DNA of 64,000 nt from Janthinobacterium sp. PAMC25594 (GCF_019443505.1 NZ_CP080377.1:3596001-3660000); one strand, 5' to 3'. Counted from the first letter of the stretch, positions 32,795-43,091 are shown. The notes: a model not told the origin generated them from the sequence alone. Numbers and translations are program-made.

Positions 32795-34591
32795 TCAATC
32801 CATGAAACTGACAGGCGCCACGTCGACGCGCATGACCGGATACAGGTTCAAGCGCTCATCCCACGAAGCGTGACGGCGGGCGAAAAACTCCAGGCGCGCA
32901 TGCGGATTCTTGGCAAACTCGGGCTCGTCGGCCAGCTTCCGCCGGAACTGCGCCGCCAGTGCCGGGTCGGCCGCCAGCTGCGCGCGCGCCACATCCTCGG
33001 CCACATAGTCCTCCATGTATTCCTTGCGCTCGAACGCCGTGTTGAAGCCGCCCCAGGCCAGCAGCGAGTCGGGCGCGCGCGGTTCGAGCAGCGCCATCAC
33101 CAGGCGCGCCTTCGGCTGGTTGACGGGCACGTACAGCACGCCCGCATCGACCAGGCGCTCTTCCTTCTGCCATTCGCCTTGCACCGCCAGCGTCTGGCGT
33201 CCTTCGAACGACTGCGCGCCGAACTTCACCTGCGTGGCGCGAAAGACTTCCACCTTCTGCCTGGCGAAGATGCTGCTCATTTCCCGGTAGGCGATGCCGT
33301 GCTGGCGCAACTTCGCGCCCACCATGGCCGCCTGCGCGCGGGGCACCAGGTAGCCAGCCTTCGGCGCGGCCACCTGCAGGTCGGGCACGATCTCGTCGCG
33401 CAGTGGCACGTGCCAGATTTGCGGCGTCTTTTCGTCATAGCGCGTCATCAGCGCGCCCGACACCTCGGACGGCGTGCGCGTATAGGCATAGCCGCGAAAC
33501 GCGATCATGCGGCTTTTCTCCGTGGTCCTGTAGCTGAGGGGCAGCGCGCTGCCGGGCAGCTGCGTCGCGCGCAGGTCCGCTTCCATGGCGGTTTGCCGCC
33601 ATGCGGCCCCATGCTGCGCCATCTGCGACAGCAGCGAAATGATGGTGTTGCGCGTGATGCGCACGCGGGTCGGGTAGTCCTTCCACGAGTGGGTTTCCAC
33701 CAGCACGCCGAAACGGTTACGCAACAGGAAATAGCCGTGTGAAAAGCGCGGGTTCGGCGTCGAATCGACAAAACCCGACTGCGGATTGTCTTCTTCGGCA
33801 AACGACATGTAGAACGGCTTCGGATCGGAACCCTGCTTTGCCAGGTCGGCCAGCACGCCGTCGCGCAGCGCCGTTCCCGCCGCGCGCAATGCCGCGTCGC
33901 CCGCGTGCACGGGTTCGACCTGAATCGAGATATCGGGTTCGAACTGGGCGCCGTCCGTCACGTGCAAGTCCACGTAAGCCAGCGGATCCCAGGCATTGAC
34001 CAGCGCCAGCATGTGCTGCATCTCGGGAGAGTCGGCCTTCATGTAGTCGCGGTTCAGATTGAAATTCTGCGCCGTGCTGCGCCAGCCCATTTCCACGGGG
34101 CCGCGCTGATTCGGACGGTTCCACTGGCCGAAGCGCTCATGGCCATCGACATTGAAGACGGGCACGAACAGCAGCACCTGCTTGTCCAGCACGCCGGGAG
34201 CCGCCTTGCCCTCCAATACTTCGCGCAGGGCCAGGAAGCCCGCATCCTTGCCGTCGATTTCGCCCGCATGGATACCGCCCTGCACCAGCAGTACCGGCAG
34301 CTTGCGGCGCGCCGCTTCGTCCGGCGTCAGCGCGCCCGTGTTGGAAACGGCCAGCGCCAGCATGGGGCGGTTTTCCGGCGTGCGGCCAAATTCAAAGCAG
34401 CGCACCTGTTGCGGATGGTGCTCCTCGAAGCGCTGGCACAAGGCTTCCACTTCCTCGTAGCGGCCCGTCTGCTGGAAACCCGAGTACTCGGCCGCCGTCT
34501 TCAGGGAAACCAGGCGCATATCGCGCGCGGCATGCGCGTTGACGGCAAACAGGGACAACATGGCGGCGGACAGCAGGACATGGCGTAGCAT
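32795..34591 (-). CDS. Exported M14-family zinc carboxypeptidase
   Basis: A 598-residue protein. ATG 34591 is chosen for its GGAG upstream and because it begins a signal peptide (RHVLLSAAMLSLFAVNAHA). The zinc motif is H108-x2-E111 (GGIHAGEIDGKD), and the third His ligand is in LAYVDLHVTDG about 100 residues later. NFNLNRDYMK and the late Glu region complete the catalytic domain. By family knowledge it trims C-terminal residues from peptides in the periplasm or outside. It neighbours a TonB-dependent receptor and an S41 peptidase, all exported, but with separate terminators. Confidence 0.85.
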   Translation of the reverse strand: MLRHVLLSAAMLSLFAVNAHAARDMRLVSLKTAAEYSGFQQTGRYEEVEALCQRFEEHHPQQVRCFEFGRTPENRPMLALAVSNTGALTPDEAARRKLPVLLVQGGIHAGEIDGKDAGFLALREVLEGKAAPGVLDKQVLLFVPVFNVDGHERFGQWNRPNQRGPVEMGWRSTAQNFNLNRDYMKADSPEMQHMLALVNAWDPLAYVDLHVTDGAQFEPDISIQVEPVHAGDAALRAAGTALRDGVLADLAKQGSDPKPFYMSFAEEDNPQSGFVDSTPNPRFSHGYFLLRNRFGVLVETHSWKDYPTRVRITRNTIISLLSQMAQHGAAWRQTAMEADLRATQLPGSALPLSYRTTEKSRMIAFRGYAYTRTPSEVSGALMTRYDEKTPQIWHVPLRDEIVPDLQVAAPKAGYLVPRAQAAMVGAKLRQHGIAYREMSSIFARQKVEVFRATQVKFGAQSFEGRQTLAVQGEWQKEERLVDAGVLYVPVNQPKARLVMALLEPRAPDSLLAWGGFNTAFERKEYMEDYVAEDVARAQLAADPALAAQFRRKLADEPEFAKNPHARLEFFARRHASWDERLNLYPVMRVDVAPVSFMD

Positions 34592-34663
34592 CGGGCTAGC
34601 TCCATCAAGGGGGACAAGCGGGCCATTATAGAGTGGCACTCAGATAAAAAACGCAGCGGAAAA

Positions 34664-34697
34664 CAAAAAAGCCGGAACAGCGTCAGCTGCTCCGGCC
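34664..34697 (-). terminator. Rho-independent terminator after the TonB-dependent receptor
   Basis: On the minus strand GCCGGAGCAGC pairs with GCTGTTCCGGC across a short loop and is followed by six T and G-T-T-T-T. It starts about 20 nt past the receptor stop codon. Confidence 0.85.
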
Positions 34698-34716
34698 TTG
34701 TTCTGGCAAGCGTGAG

Positions 34717-37437
34717 TTACGAGCCAAAATGGTAGTTGAACTCGACCCATCCCTGGCGGCCTTGCGGGCTGTAGTTGCCGATCGGGTAGTACGGCCAGCC
34801 ATTGCTGGTGTCGCGCTTGATCTTGTCGAACACATTATTGACGATCAGCGAAACGGTGGCGCGGTCGTTGATGCGGTAGACGGTGCTGATGTTGGCCAGC
34901 GCCGTCGGCGTCAGGTAGCCCTTGCCGGCAGAGTTGGGCACCTTGCCGTAACGGCTGACCAGCAAGGTATTCGACCAGGCGCCCGCGCCCCAGTTGACGC
35001 TCAGGTTCAGCTTGTCGGGCCAATCCCGGTTCGTCATCGACTTGGTTTCATCGGTCTCTGCGTCACCGGCGAATTGCTGCGATTTCTTGCTCAGTACTCG
35101 CGCGTAGTTGGCCTTGAAGGCAAAGCGGCCATAGTCCGTCGTGCGCAGCACATACTTCAGGCTGACGTCGACGCCGCTGCTGCTTTGCTTGGCCGCGTTG
35201 ATCGGGTTGACGGTGATGGTCTTGATCTCGCCCGCCTTGTTCAAGGCGTTGGCCGCGTAGCGCTCGATGCGGCCCAGGGTATCGATGCAGGTCGGCGAAC
35301 CGATGTCCGTCTTGCCCAGGCGGCAGTCGGATTCGTCGCGCAGCAGCTTGTCGGCGCTCAGGTTGGTCACCAGGTCGTCGATCTTGATGTTCCAGTAGTC
35401 GACCGACACGTCGAAATTGGAACTCGGCGACCAGACGGCGCCCACGCCGAAGGACTTGCCTTTTTCCGACTGCAGGTCGCGGCTGCCGTTCTGCACGTAA
35501 TCGGCGCCGGGCGCCAGGTTGGCGTATTTGCAGCCGTCGATGGCCTGTCCGGCAGCGTCGCAACGGTAATAATCGGTGGTGCTCGAATAATAGCCTTTGC
35601 TGCGGGACTGGTAGATGTAGTTCATGTCCGGCGCGCGGAAGCTGGTGGCGTAGTTGGCGCGGAACAGCAGGTCCGGCGCTGGACGCAATTCCAGACCGCC
35701 GTTGTAGGTGAACTTGCCTTCCTTGCGCCCGGCAAAGCTGTAGCGGTCATAACGGCCAGCCAGGGTAGCGGTCAGCTTTTCATGCAAGGGCAAGTTCAAT
35801 TCCGCGCCCAGCGCATAGCGTGAACGGGTACCGGCGGTGGCGCCCGAACCGGTGGCGACATTGAAATAGCCTGCGTCGATGCGCGCGTCGGGTTCGTTGC
35901 TGATGCCCTGCTTGCTCACTTCGGCTATCGTGGCGATCTTCGCCGTGCCGGCAGGCAGCTGGAAAAGGTCGCCATTCGTGGCCAGGCTGAGGGTATTCGT
36001 CCAGGCCTTATCCTTGCTGTCGCTGTAGCCGCTGATGCTGTCGAATTCGGCCGGCGTCAGGCGCTGCGACAGCCGCGCGGGATCGGGTGCGTAGATGGCC
36101 ACGCCATTCGCGTCCGTGCCCAGCTTGGGTCCCAGGAAGAAGCTGTCTATGTTCGAGCGCAACTGCGGCCGGTGGGCTTCGCTCGTGTAAACCGAGGCGT
36201 TGTAGTTGGCTTCATATTGCCAGGCGCTGCCCGGAATACGCCCCTTGGCGCCCAGCGAGATGGCCGTGGCCAGGTCGTCCCAGCTGCGATTGTAGCGCTG
36301 CACGCCACCGATTTCTTCGGGCGAGATAAAGCGCGTCCACTCTTCATAGGCACCGCTGTTCCGGTTCAGGAAGGAGCCACCGCTCAGCGAAGCGGAAGAC
36401 CACGACGGGCCGCGCGTATTGTTGACGGTCTTGTTCTTGCCGATCAGGACATCGGCAAACAAGGTGGTGTCGGCATCGAGCTCGTAATTGGCGCTGCCGA
36501 ACACGTTCTGGCTCTGGTTCTTCGTCTGCGTGGTCCAGAAAGTGGGACGGGCTTTCGGGCTGGCGCAATAGCTGCCATTCGACGCCGTGTACTTGCTGAC
36601 GCCGCCGCCGAACATGTCGCCGAACTGGCTGCAGGTGTCGCCCAGGTCGACATAGCTGCCGGCCTTGCCTTTCACCAGGGTGCGGCGCGCGGCGACCGTG
36701 GTCGGCACGCCGGAACGGCTGGTCATGAAATCGCGGTCCATGCTCCACAGCGGGTCGCGCTGGCTCAGTTCCACGCTGAACAGGGTATGCAGCTTGTCGA
36801 AATTGCCACCGCCCGTCAACTGCACACGCTGGTTGCCGGCGCCGCCGCGCGAGGTGGCGCCGACCTTGACGTTGATATCAAAACCTTCCGTCTGTTTTTT
36901 CAGGATCACGTTGACCACGCCGGCAATCGCGTCCGAGCCATAGATGGCCGAGGCGCCGCCGTTGAGGATCTCGATGCGCTCGACTATGCTAGCGGGGATG
37001 TTCGCCAGGTTGGTGAAGTTGACCGCGCCGTCATAGGCGATGGGGAAGTCGGCCAGGCGGCGGCCGTTCAGCAGGATCAGGGTGTGGTTCGGTCCCAGGC
37101 CGCGCAGGCTGATGGTATTGGCCGACGGCGTGAAGGTGTTGCCGTAATCTTCGCCCTGCGTAAAGCCGCTGTTCTGCACCTGGTTGGTCAGCGCGTCGAA
37201 GACGTTCTTGTAGCCCTGCTTGGTGATTTCATCGCCGGTCAGGATGGTGACGGAAGACGGGCCTTCCAGGCTGGCGCGGGGAATGCGCGAACCGGTGACC
37301 ACGACGGCTGGCGGGGTGGCCGCTGCCTGCTGAGCCGCTGCGGGCGCTTGCGTTTGCGCGTGCGCCTGCCATGCGGTGCCGCCCAGGATGGCCAGTACGC
37401 CAAGGCTGAGCGGGGTTAACTTGAACTGTTTCGACAT
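34717..37437 (-). CDS. TonB-dependent outer-membrane receptor
   Basis: A 906-residue protein. ATG 37437 begins MSKQFKLTPLSLGVLAILGG, a signal peptide ending in QAHAQ. The plug domain starts with AVVVTGSRIPRASLEGPSSVTILTGDEI and includes TISLRGLGPNHTLILLNGRRL and IERIEILNGGASAIYGSDAIAGVVNVILKK. The C-terminal half is a 22-strand type barrel ending in ..WVEFNYHFGS with a terminal aromatic. This subgroup (large, with a Cys-rich extracellular loop such as CSQFGDMFG and DCRLGKTDIGSPTC) is often a peptide or polysaccharide-product receptor; the ligand cannot be read from the sequence. No TonB/ExbBD genes are nearby. Confidence 0.9.
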   Translation of the reverse strand: MSKQFKLTPLSLGVLAILGGTAWQAHAQTQAPAAAQQAAATPPAVVVTGSRIPRASLEGPSSVTILTGDEITKQGYKNVFDALTNQVQNSGFTQGEDYGNTFTPSANTISLRGLGPNHTLILLNGRRLADFPIAYDGAVNFTNLANIPASIVERIEILNGGASAIYGSDAIAGVVNVILKKQTEGFDINVKVGATSRGGAGNQRVQLTGGGNFDKLHTLFSVELSQRDPLWSMDRDFMTSRSGVPTTVAARRTLVKGKAGSYVDLGDTCSQFGDMFGGGVSKYTASNGSYCASPKARPTFWTTQTKNQSQNVFGSANYELDADTTLFADVLIGKNKTVNNTRGPSWSSASLSGGSFLNRNSGAYEEWTRFISPEEIGGVQRYNRSWDDLATAISLGAKGRIPGSAWQYEANYNASVYTSEAHRPQLRSNIDSFFLGPKLGTDANGVAIYAPDPARLSQRLTPAEFDSISGYSDSKDKAWTNTLSLATNGDLFQLPAGTAKIATIAEVSKQGISNEPDARIDAGYFNVATGSGATAGTRSRYALGAELNLPLHEKLTATLAGRYDRYSFAGRKEGKFTYNGGLELRPAPDLLFRANYATSFRAPDMNYIYQSRSKGYYSSTTDYYRCDAAGQAIDGCKYANLAPGADYVQNGSRDLQSEKGKSFGVGAVWSPSSNFDVSVDYWNIKIDDLVTNLSADKLLRDESDCRLGKTDIGSPTCIDTLGRIERYAANALNKAGEIKTITVNPINAAKQSSSGVDVSLKYVLRTTDYGRFAFKANYARVLSKKSQQFAGDAETDETKSMTNRDWPDKLNLSVNWGAGAWSNTLLVSRYGKVPNSAGKGYLTPTALANISTVYRINDRATVSLIVNNVFDKIKRDTSNGWPYYPIGNYSPQGRQGWVEFNYHFGS

Positions 37438-37600
37438 CGTTGCGCTTCTCAAGGTGGGAGAAAAGCGGGACGATAGCAAAATGCCAGTCATTCCAGAACG
37501 AATGGATTCATCTTTCCATATATCAAAATTGTTATATAGAAAGATTTTTGAGCAGGAAAACGCCAGCGGCCAAGGTGATGCCAAGGCAGAAACATGCGCT

Positions 37601-39124
37601 TTAATGGCGAATGACGGCAATTTCCTTATAGGCCGGGCGCAGCAGCCGCATCGCCGTATCGGCCGGACTCTGCATCGAACTCAACAGCTTGGTCGCGCCT
37701 GTGGCCGGCGTGCAGCTGCCGCTGCCGCGGTAGCGCAGCGCCGCCGCCAGCATGCCTTCCGCCGCGTCGCCCAGTTGGTGCTGATAATCATCCGTCACGT
37801 CGCAGGTCGGCGCCATGCCATCGGCAAAGTCGCCAAAGCCCTTGGCGTTGACGCCCTGAAACTGCACGGCGAAATAGGTGGTGCCGCAATTCGGTGCAGG
37901 GTAAAAACCGTAGGGCTTGCCGCACGTCGTGCCGCCGATCAGGTTGACTTGCACATTCACGCCGCGCAAGCCGTTGATGATGGCTTCGCTGGCCGAGCAG
38001 GTATTACCCGTTGTCAGCAAGGTCACCCGCGTCAGCCCCAGCGAGGGCAAGGGCGTGCCCTTGGGAAGGGGATTCGGGCCGGGAAAACCCTGGCTTTGCG
38101 CATGGAAGGGCACGGGCGCTTTCGGCCGCGTCTTGTCATTGAAAAGCACTTGCTCGAAGGTCTTGCCGGTGGTGACTTGCGGGCCGGCAATCATGTAAGC
38201 GAGTTCGCTGGCGACATCGAGATAGCCGCCGCCGTTGTAGCGCACGTCGAGCACCAGGTCGCTGATGCCGGCCGCCTGGAAGCGGCGCATGGTCTCGACC
38301 AGCTGGCGCTCGGCGACATTATTGTGGGTGTTGAAGGTCAGATAACCCACCTTGCCCGTGGGCGTGTCGATGATGCGCTCGTTCTGCACGGCGCTGGTGC
38401 TGACCTCGACCGCCTGCAGGGTGGCGTTTCGCACCGTTCCGTCACGGCTGAAACTGAGCGCATGCGTGCCTTGCGCCTCGGGGAACAGGCCCGTGTTGAT
38501 GATCTTCACGCTGGCCGCGTCCGCGGCATTGATGAAATCGACGCCATCGATGGTTTGCAGCAGGTCGCCCCGCTGCAAGCCCGCCAGGGCCGCCGGCGAA
38601 CCTGGTTCGACGATCGAGATCACCGCCTTGCGCGGTGGCGTGTTACGCGTCAGCGCCAGCAGCATGCCGTAGCCCAGTTCGATGCCATTCTGCGCCTTCT
38701 CCCACTCCGCCGTTGAATACGTGAAATGGAACTGGTCCTTGGGCTTGCCGGAGGCCGTCATGGCCGTTGTTTTCAGCACGTCGAAATACGCGATGGGCGT
38801 GGTGAAGCTTTGCGGCTGGTACGTGGTCGGCACTTCGCGGTACCACAGATACGTTTCATCGATCCAGCTGCGCACCCACGTCAGTTCATCGAGCAAGGTG
38901 CCCGGCTTGTCGATGCTGCTGCCGCTGCGCGGTGCCTCGCAGCGGTTCGCCACCGTCGAGGAAGCGACCAGCGCCGCAGGATCCGTCGGCGTGACGGGCG
39001 GGACGACGGCCGCGCTGTCGCTGCCGCCACCGCCACCACCGCAGGCACTCAACAACAGCGCAATGGAAAGGACAACAGGACGAGCGAGGGGCACAGACAA
39101 GGAGGAAAAACGCAGGGCATGCAT
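37601..39124 (-). CDS. S41-family peptidase lipoprotein
   Basis: A 507-residue protein. ATG 39124 with TTGGAAAG upstream begins a signal sequence ending in the lipobox LLLSAC followed by six Gly, so it should be lipid-anchored. A PDZ-like domain (ISIVEPGSPAALAGLQRGDLLQTIDG) lies at about 165-230. The S41 protease core has DVRYNGGGYLDVASELAYMI and the serine nucleophile in TCSASEAIINGL. It resembles C-terminal processing proteases (Tsp/CtpA). The gene lies 163 bp upstream of the TonB receptor on the same strand. Confidence 0.85.
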   Translation of the reverse strand: MHALRFSSLSVPLARPVVLSIALLLSACGGGGGGSDSAAVVPPVTPTDPAALVASSTVANRCEAPRSGSSIDKPGTLLDELTWVRSWIDETYLWYREVPTTYQPQSFTTPIAYFDVLKTTAMTASGKPKDQFHFTYSTAEWEKAQNGIELGYGMLLALTRNTPPRKAVISIVEPGSPAALAGLQRGDLLQTIDGVDFINAADAASVKIINTGLFPEAQGTHALSFSRDGTVRNATLQAVEVSTSAVQNERIIDTPTGKVGYLTFNTHNNVAERQLVETMRRFQAAGISDLVLDVRYNGGGYLDVASELAYMIAGPQVTTGKTFEQVLFNDKTRPKAPVPFHAQSQGFPGPNPLPKGTPLPSLGLTRVTLLTTGNTCSASEAIINGLRGVNVQVNLIGGTTCGKPYGFYPAPNCGTTYFAVQFQGVNAKGFGDFADGMAPTCDVTDDYQHQLGDAAEGMLAAALRYRGSGSCTPATGATKLLSSMQSPADTAMRLLRPAYKEIAVIRH

Positions 39125-39203
39125 GGCAAAACTTTCCAAAAAGAAATTATCGAAAAATTATAATGCGTTTTGCAAGCAAGCGTTGTTTTCTTTGACACAG
39201 AAA

Positions 39204-39225
39204 AATGGCGCCCGCAGGCGCCATT
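39204..39225 (-). terminator. Rho-independent terminator after the indolepyruvate oxidoreductase gene
   Basis: AATGGCGCC and GGCGCCATT form a perfect 9-bp stem with a 4-nt loop, followed on the minus strand by TTT and CTGTG. It lies 24 nt after the stop codon. Confidence 0.85.
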
Positions 39226-39248
39226 GCTACAGCCGAGTAGTCACCGCA

Positions 39249-42200
39249 TCATGCGACACTGGCCGCCACGGGCGCTGCCACGACGGGCGGCAGCGGCGTC
39301 GGCGCGTTGAAGGCGATCAGCAAACTGGCTTCCTTCTCTTTCGCCGCCTTCAAATGACGCTCCTTCACGTGACCATAGCCGCGGATGTCTTCCGGGATGC
39401 TGGCAATGGCCACCGCTTGCGCCAGCTTGGCCGTCGTCAGTTTCGGCAGCAAGCCGCCCACCGTCGCGCGGTATTCAAGAATCAGCGCGCGCTCCGTCTT
39501 GCGCTCGGCCGTATGGCCGAACACGTCGAAGGCCGTGCCGCGCAAGCCCTTGAACTTGGCCAGCACGCCAAATGCCTTCAGCATCCACGGGCCATATTCC
39601 TTCTTGATCAGATGGCCCTGCGCGTCCGTTTTCGCCATGATCGGCGGCGCCAGGTGGAACTTGAGCTTGATGTCGCCCTCGAACATGGACGCAATCTTCG
39701 CCTGGAAGGCGCCGTCCGTGTACAGGCGCGCCACTTCGTACTCGTCCTTGTAGGCCATCAGCTTGTAGAAGTAGCGGGCCACGGCTTCCGTCAGGCGCAA
39801 GTGCGGGCCGTTCAGGGCGCTTTCGGCGGCGCGCACCTGTCCGACGAAGTCCAGGTATTGCTGCGCATACGCGCGGTCCTGGTAGGCCGTCAGCAAGGCG
39901 ACCCGTTTTTCGATGATGTCGTCGAGCGTGTCGATGCGCTTGAATTCCACCACTTTCGCTGGCGTCGTCATGCGCACCAGGCTGGCCGTATCGTGGGCGC
40001 CGGCGCGGCCCCAGTTGAAGGCGGCCTTGTTGAACGCCACCGAAACGTTGTTCAAGTCGATGGCCTTCATGATCGACGCTTCGGTGAGCGGCACCTTGCC
40101 CTTTTGCCAGGCATAACCGAGCATGAACATGTTCGTCGCGATGGAGTCGCCCATCAGCGCCGTGGCGATCTGGCCCGCGTCGATGAAATCGACGTGATCC
40201 GTACCGCAGGCCTTTTCGATTTCCATGCGCGCGGAAGCACCGGGGAATTGCCAGTCCGGGTTTTTCACAAACGCGGCCGTCGACGAGCTGGTCGAGTTGA
40301 TCATGGCCCAGCTGCGGCCTTCTCCCATGCGCGACAGCGCGTCGCGGCTGGCCGTGACGATCAAATCGCAGCCGATCACGAGGTCGGCCGCACCGGTGCC
40401 GACACGCGTCGAATGGATGTCTTCCTGGCGGTCCGCCAGGCGCACGTGCGACATCACGGGGCCGCCCTTTTGCGCCAGGCCGCTCATGTCCAGCACGGAA
40501 CAGCCCTTGCCTTCCACGTGCGCCGCCATGGCCAGGATCTGGCCGACGGTGACCACGCCCGTGCCGCCGATGCCGGTGACTAAAATGCCGAATGGTTCCG
40601 CCGTCGAGGGAATGGCGGGTATCGGCAAGGCTGGCGCGGCCGGCGCATCCTTGTCGGCGGCAGCCGCTTTTTTCGGCTTTTTCAGGCCGCCGCCTTCCAC
40701 CGTGACAAAACTTGGGCAGAAACCCGTCGTGCACGAGAAATCCTTGTTGCAGGACGACTGGTTGATCTGGCGCTTGCGCCCCAGTTCCGTTTCCAGCGGT
40801 TCCACCGACAGGCAGTTCGATTGCACGGAGCAGTCGCCGCAGCCTTCGCAGACGGCTTCGTTGATGACGGCGCGCTTGGCCGGGTCCGGGTATTCATTGC
40901 GTTTCCGGCGGCGACGTTTTTCCGAAGCGCAGGTCTGGTCGTAGATCATGGCCGACACGCCCGGCATGTCGCGCAGTTCGCGCTGCACGTCCATCAGTTC
41001 CGAGCGGTGGCGCACGGTCACGCCTTCGGCCCAGGCGTAATCGGACGGGTATTTTTCCGGCTCATCTGTGACGACGATGATCGGACCGACGCCTTCGGCG
41101 GCGATCTGGCGCGAAATGATGGCCGGAGATAATGGGCCATCGAATTCCTGGCCGCCCGTCATGGCCACCGCATCGTTGAACAGAATCTTGTAGGTGATGT
41201 TGACCTTGGCCGAGACGGCGGCGCGGATGGCCAGGATGCCCGAGTGGAAATACGTGCCATCGCCGAGGTTGGTAAACACGTGCTTTTCATTCGTGAACGG
41301 CGCCTGCCCCACCCAGGTGACGCCTTCGGCGCCCATATGGGTAAATGTCGACGTTTCGCGGTCCATCCACAGCACCATGTAGTGACAGCCGATGCCGGCC
41401 AGCGCGCGCGAGCCTTCCGGCACCTTGGTCGACGTATTGTGCGGGCAGCCGGAGCAGAAGAACGGCGTGCGATCCTTTTGCGGATCGGGTTTCGCGCTGA
41501 TGGCCTTGAGGACGTTTTCCTTCGCTTCCAGGTAGGCGATGCGTTCCTTCACGCGCTGCTCGACGGGATGACCGGCGTAATAGCGCGAAATGCGGCTGGC
41601 GATCGCCCGCGCGATCATGGCCGGGTTCAGTTCATACGTGGCCGGCAGCAGCCAGTCGCCGTGACCCGTGCCCTTCTGGTTGCTCCACTCGCCCGTGTCG
41701 TCGAACTTGCCGACCACGCGCGGACGCTCGCCGTCTTTGAGGTTGTACAGTTCTTCCTTCAGCGCGTATTCGAGGATTTGGCGCTTTTCTTCCACCACGA
41801 GGATCTCGTCGAGGCCCTTGGCGAATTCGTGCACGCCATCCGCTTCCAGCGGCCAGGTCATGCCGATCTTGTACAGGCGGATGCCGATGTCGGATGCCGT
41901 CTGCTCGTCGATGCCGAGATCGGCCAGCGCCTGGCGCGTGTCGAGGTAGGATTTGCCAGCCGTGATGATGCCGATGCGCGCCTTCGGGCTGTCCCAGATG
42001 ATTTTATTGAGCTTGTTGGCACGCGCATACGCCAGCGCCGCATACCATTTGTAGCTGTTCATGCGTACTTCTTGCTCCAGCACCGTGTCGGGCCAGCGGA
42101 TGTTCAGGCCACCGGCCGGCATCTCGAAGTCGGTCGGCAGCACGATCTGCACGCGGTCCGGGTCGAAATCGACGGCGGCGCCCGACTCGATGATGTCGGT

Positions 42201-42845
42201 CACGCATTTCATCGAGACCCACAAGCCCGTGTAGCGGCTCATGGCCCAGGCATGCAAGCCGTAGTCGATGTATTCCTGCACCGACGACGGGTACAGCACG
42301 GGGATGCCGCAAGCGTTCAGGATGTGGTCGGACTGGTGCGCCGTGGACGAGGATTTCGCCGCATGGTCGTCGCCGGCCAGCACCAGCACGCCGCCGTGCT
42401 TGGCGGAACCGGCGTTATTCGCGTGCTTGAAGACGTCGCCGCAGCGGTCGACGCCGGGGCCCTTGCCGTACCACATGCCGAACACGCCGTCGTATTTCGC
42501 GTCTTCGAACAGATTCGTTTGCTGCGTGCCCCAGACGGCCGTGGCGGCCAGGTCTTCGTTCAGGCCCGGGTGGAATTTGACGTGGTGTTCATCGAGGTAT
42601 TTCTTGGCCTTGATCGCCGTCATGTCGACGGACGTCACAGGCGAACCGCGGTAACCGGTGATGTAGCCGGCCGTATTCAGGCCAGCCTTGAGGTCGCGCT
42701 CGCGCTGCAGCATGGGCAGGCGGATCAGCGCTTGCGTGCCCGTCATGAAGGCGCGGCCACGCTCCAATGTGTATTTGTCGTTCAGGGAAATTTCAGACGC
42801 GTGCGCGCCCGGCTCAAGACTCGAGCCCTTGATTGGTGCATTCAT
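39249..42845 (-). CDS. Indolepyruvate ferredoxin oxidoreductase (fused alpha/beta)
   Basis: A 1198-residue thiamine pyrophosphate and iron-sulphur enzyme that oxidatively decarboxylates aryl pyruvates (indolepyruvate, phenylpyruvate, 4-hydroxyphenylpyruvate) to aryl-acetyl-CoA. The N-terminal pyruvate-oxidoreductase-like domain has GYRGSPVTSVD. The TPP region includes GIGCHYMVLWMD. The cluster-binding stretch CEGCGDCSVQSNC is near residue 655 and a later ..SSCNKDFSC adds ligands. The C-terminal gamma-type domain starts FGILVTGIGGTGVVTVGQILAMAAHVEGKG. Fusion into one chain is the common betaproteobacterial form. It lies beside hpd, so it belongs to aromatic amino acid turnover. RBS GGAGAC lies upstream. 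Confidence 0.93.
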   Translation of the reverse strand: MNAPIKGSSLEPGAHASEISLNDKYTLERGRAFMTGTQALIRLPMLQRERDLKAGLNTAGYITGYRGSPVTSVDMTAIKAKKYLDEHHVKFHPGLNEDLAATAVWGTQQTNLFEDAKYDGVFGMWYGKGPGVDRCGDVFKHANNAGSAKHGGVLVLAGDDHAAKSSSTAHQSDHILNACGIPVLYPSSVQEYIDYGLHAWAMSRYTGLWVSMKCVTDIIESGAAVDFDPDRVQIVLPTDFEMPAGGLNIRWPDTVLEQEVRMNSYKWYAALAYARANKLNKIIWDSPKARIGIITAGKSYLDTRQALADLGIDEQTASDIGIRLYKIGMTWPLEADGVHEFAKGLDEILVVEEKRQILEYALKEELYNLKDGERPRVVGKFDDTGEWSNQKGTGHGDWLLPATYELNPAMIARAIASRISRYYAGHPVEQRVKERIAYLEAKENVLKAISAKPDPQKDRTPFFCSGCPHNTSTKVPEGSRALAGIGCHYMVLWMDRETSTFTHMGAEGVTWVGQAPFTNEKHVFTNLGDGTYFHSGILAIRAAVSAKVNITYKILFNDAVAMTGGQEFDGPLSPAIISRQIAAEGVGPIIVVTDEPEKYPSDYAWAEGVTVRHRSELMDVQRELRDMPGVSAMIYDQTCASEKRRRRKRNEYPDPAKRAVINEAVCEGCGDCSVQSNCLSVEPLETELGRKRQINQSSCNKDFSCTTGFCPSFVTVEGGGLKKPKKAAAADKDAPAAPALPIPAIPSTAEPFGILVTGIGGTGVVTVGQILAMAAHVEGKGCSVLDMSGLAQKGGPVMSHVRLADRQEDIHSTRVGTGAADLVIGCDLIVTASRDALSRMGEGRSWAMINSTSSSTAAFVKNPDWQFPGASARMEIEKACGTDHVDFIDAGQIATALMGDSIATNMFMLGYAWQKGKVPLTEASIMKAIDLNNVSVAFNKAAFNWGRAGAHDTASLVRMTTPAKVVEFKRIDTLDDIIEKRVALLTAYQDRAYAQQYLDFVGQVRAAESALNGPHLRLTEAVARYFYKLMAYKDEYEVARLYTDGAFQAKIASMFEGDIKLKFHLAPPIMAKTDAQGHLIKKEYGPWMLKAFGVLAKFKGLRGTAFDVFGHTAERKTERALILEYRATVGGLLPKLTTAKLAQAVAIASIPEDIRGYGHVKERHLKAAKEKEASLLIAFNAPTPLPPVVAAPVAASVA

Positions 42846-43045
42846 TACTTGTCTCCATTATTCTCTGTGCTACGCGTGCAGGTCGGTTGAACTCACACGT
42901 ACCGGCCTCGCTTTGTGAGCAATGCCGGTGCGGAAAAATGACTTGTTTATCGTAGACTACCACAGGAAGGCGCGCAGTTCTTTGCTGCGCTGCACTCTCG
43001 TGTTCTTACCTTTTTGCTGCTTTTTAGTGCTTCTTTTTGCGGGCA

Positions 43046-43080
43046 TGTCGGGTTACGCCATCCTGGCTAACCCGACCTAC
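43046..43080 (-). repeat. REP-like hairpin, unit C
   Basis: The reverse complement reads GTAGGTCGG-G-TTAGCCA, GGA loop, TGGCGTAA-C-CCGACA. The variable pair is G-C. It is the third member of the family seen after the PepF-like gene and forms an inverted pair with unit D, 11 bp away. The rest of the 293-bp gap (42846-43138) holds an ACCGGC/GCCGGT hairpin at about 42900-42929 and no gene. Confidence 0.85.
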
Positions 43081-43091
43081 TGACCCCAGCT

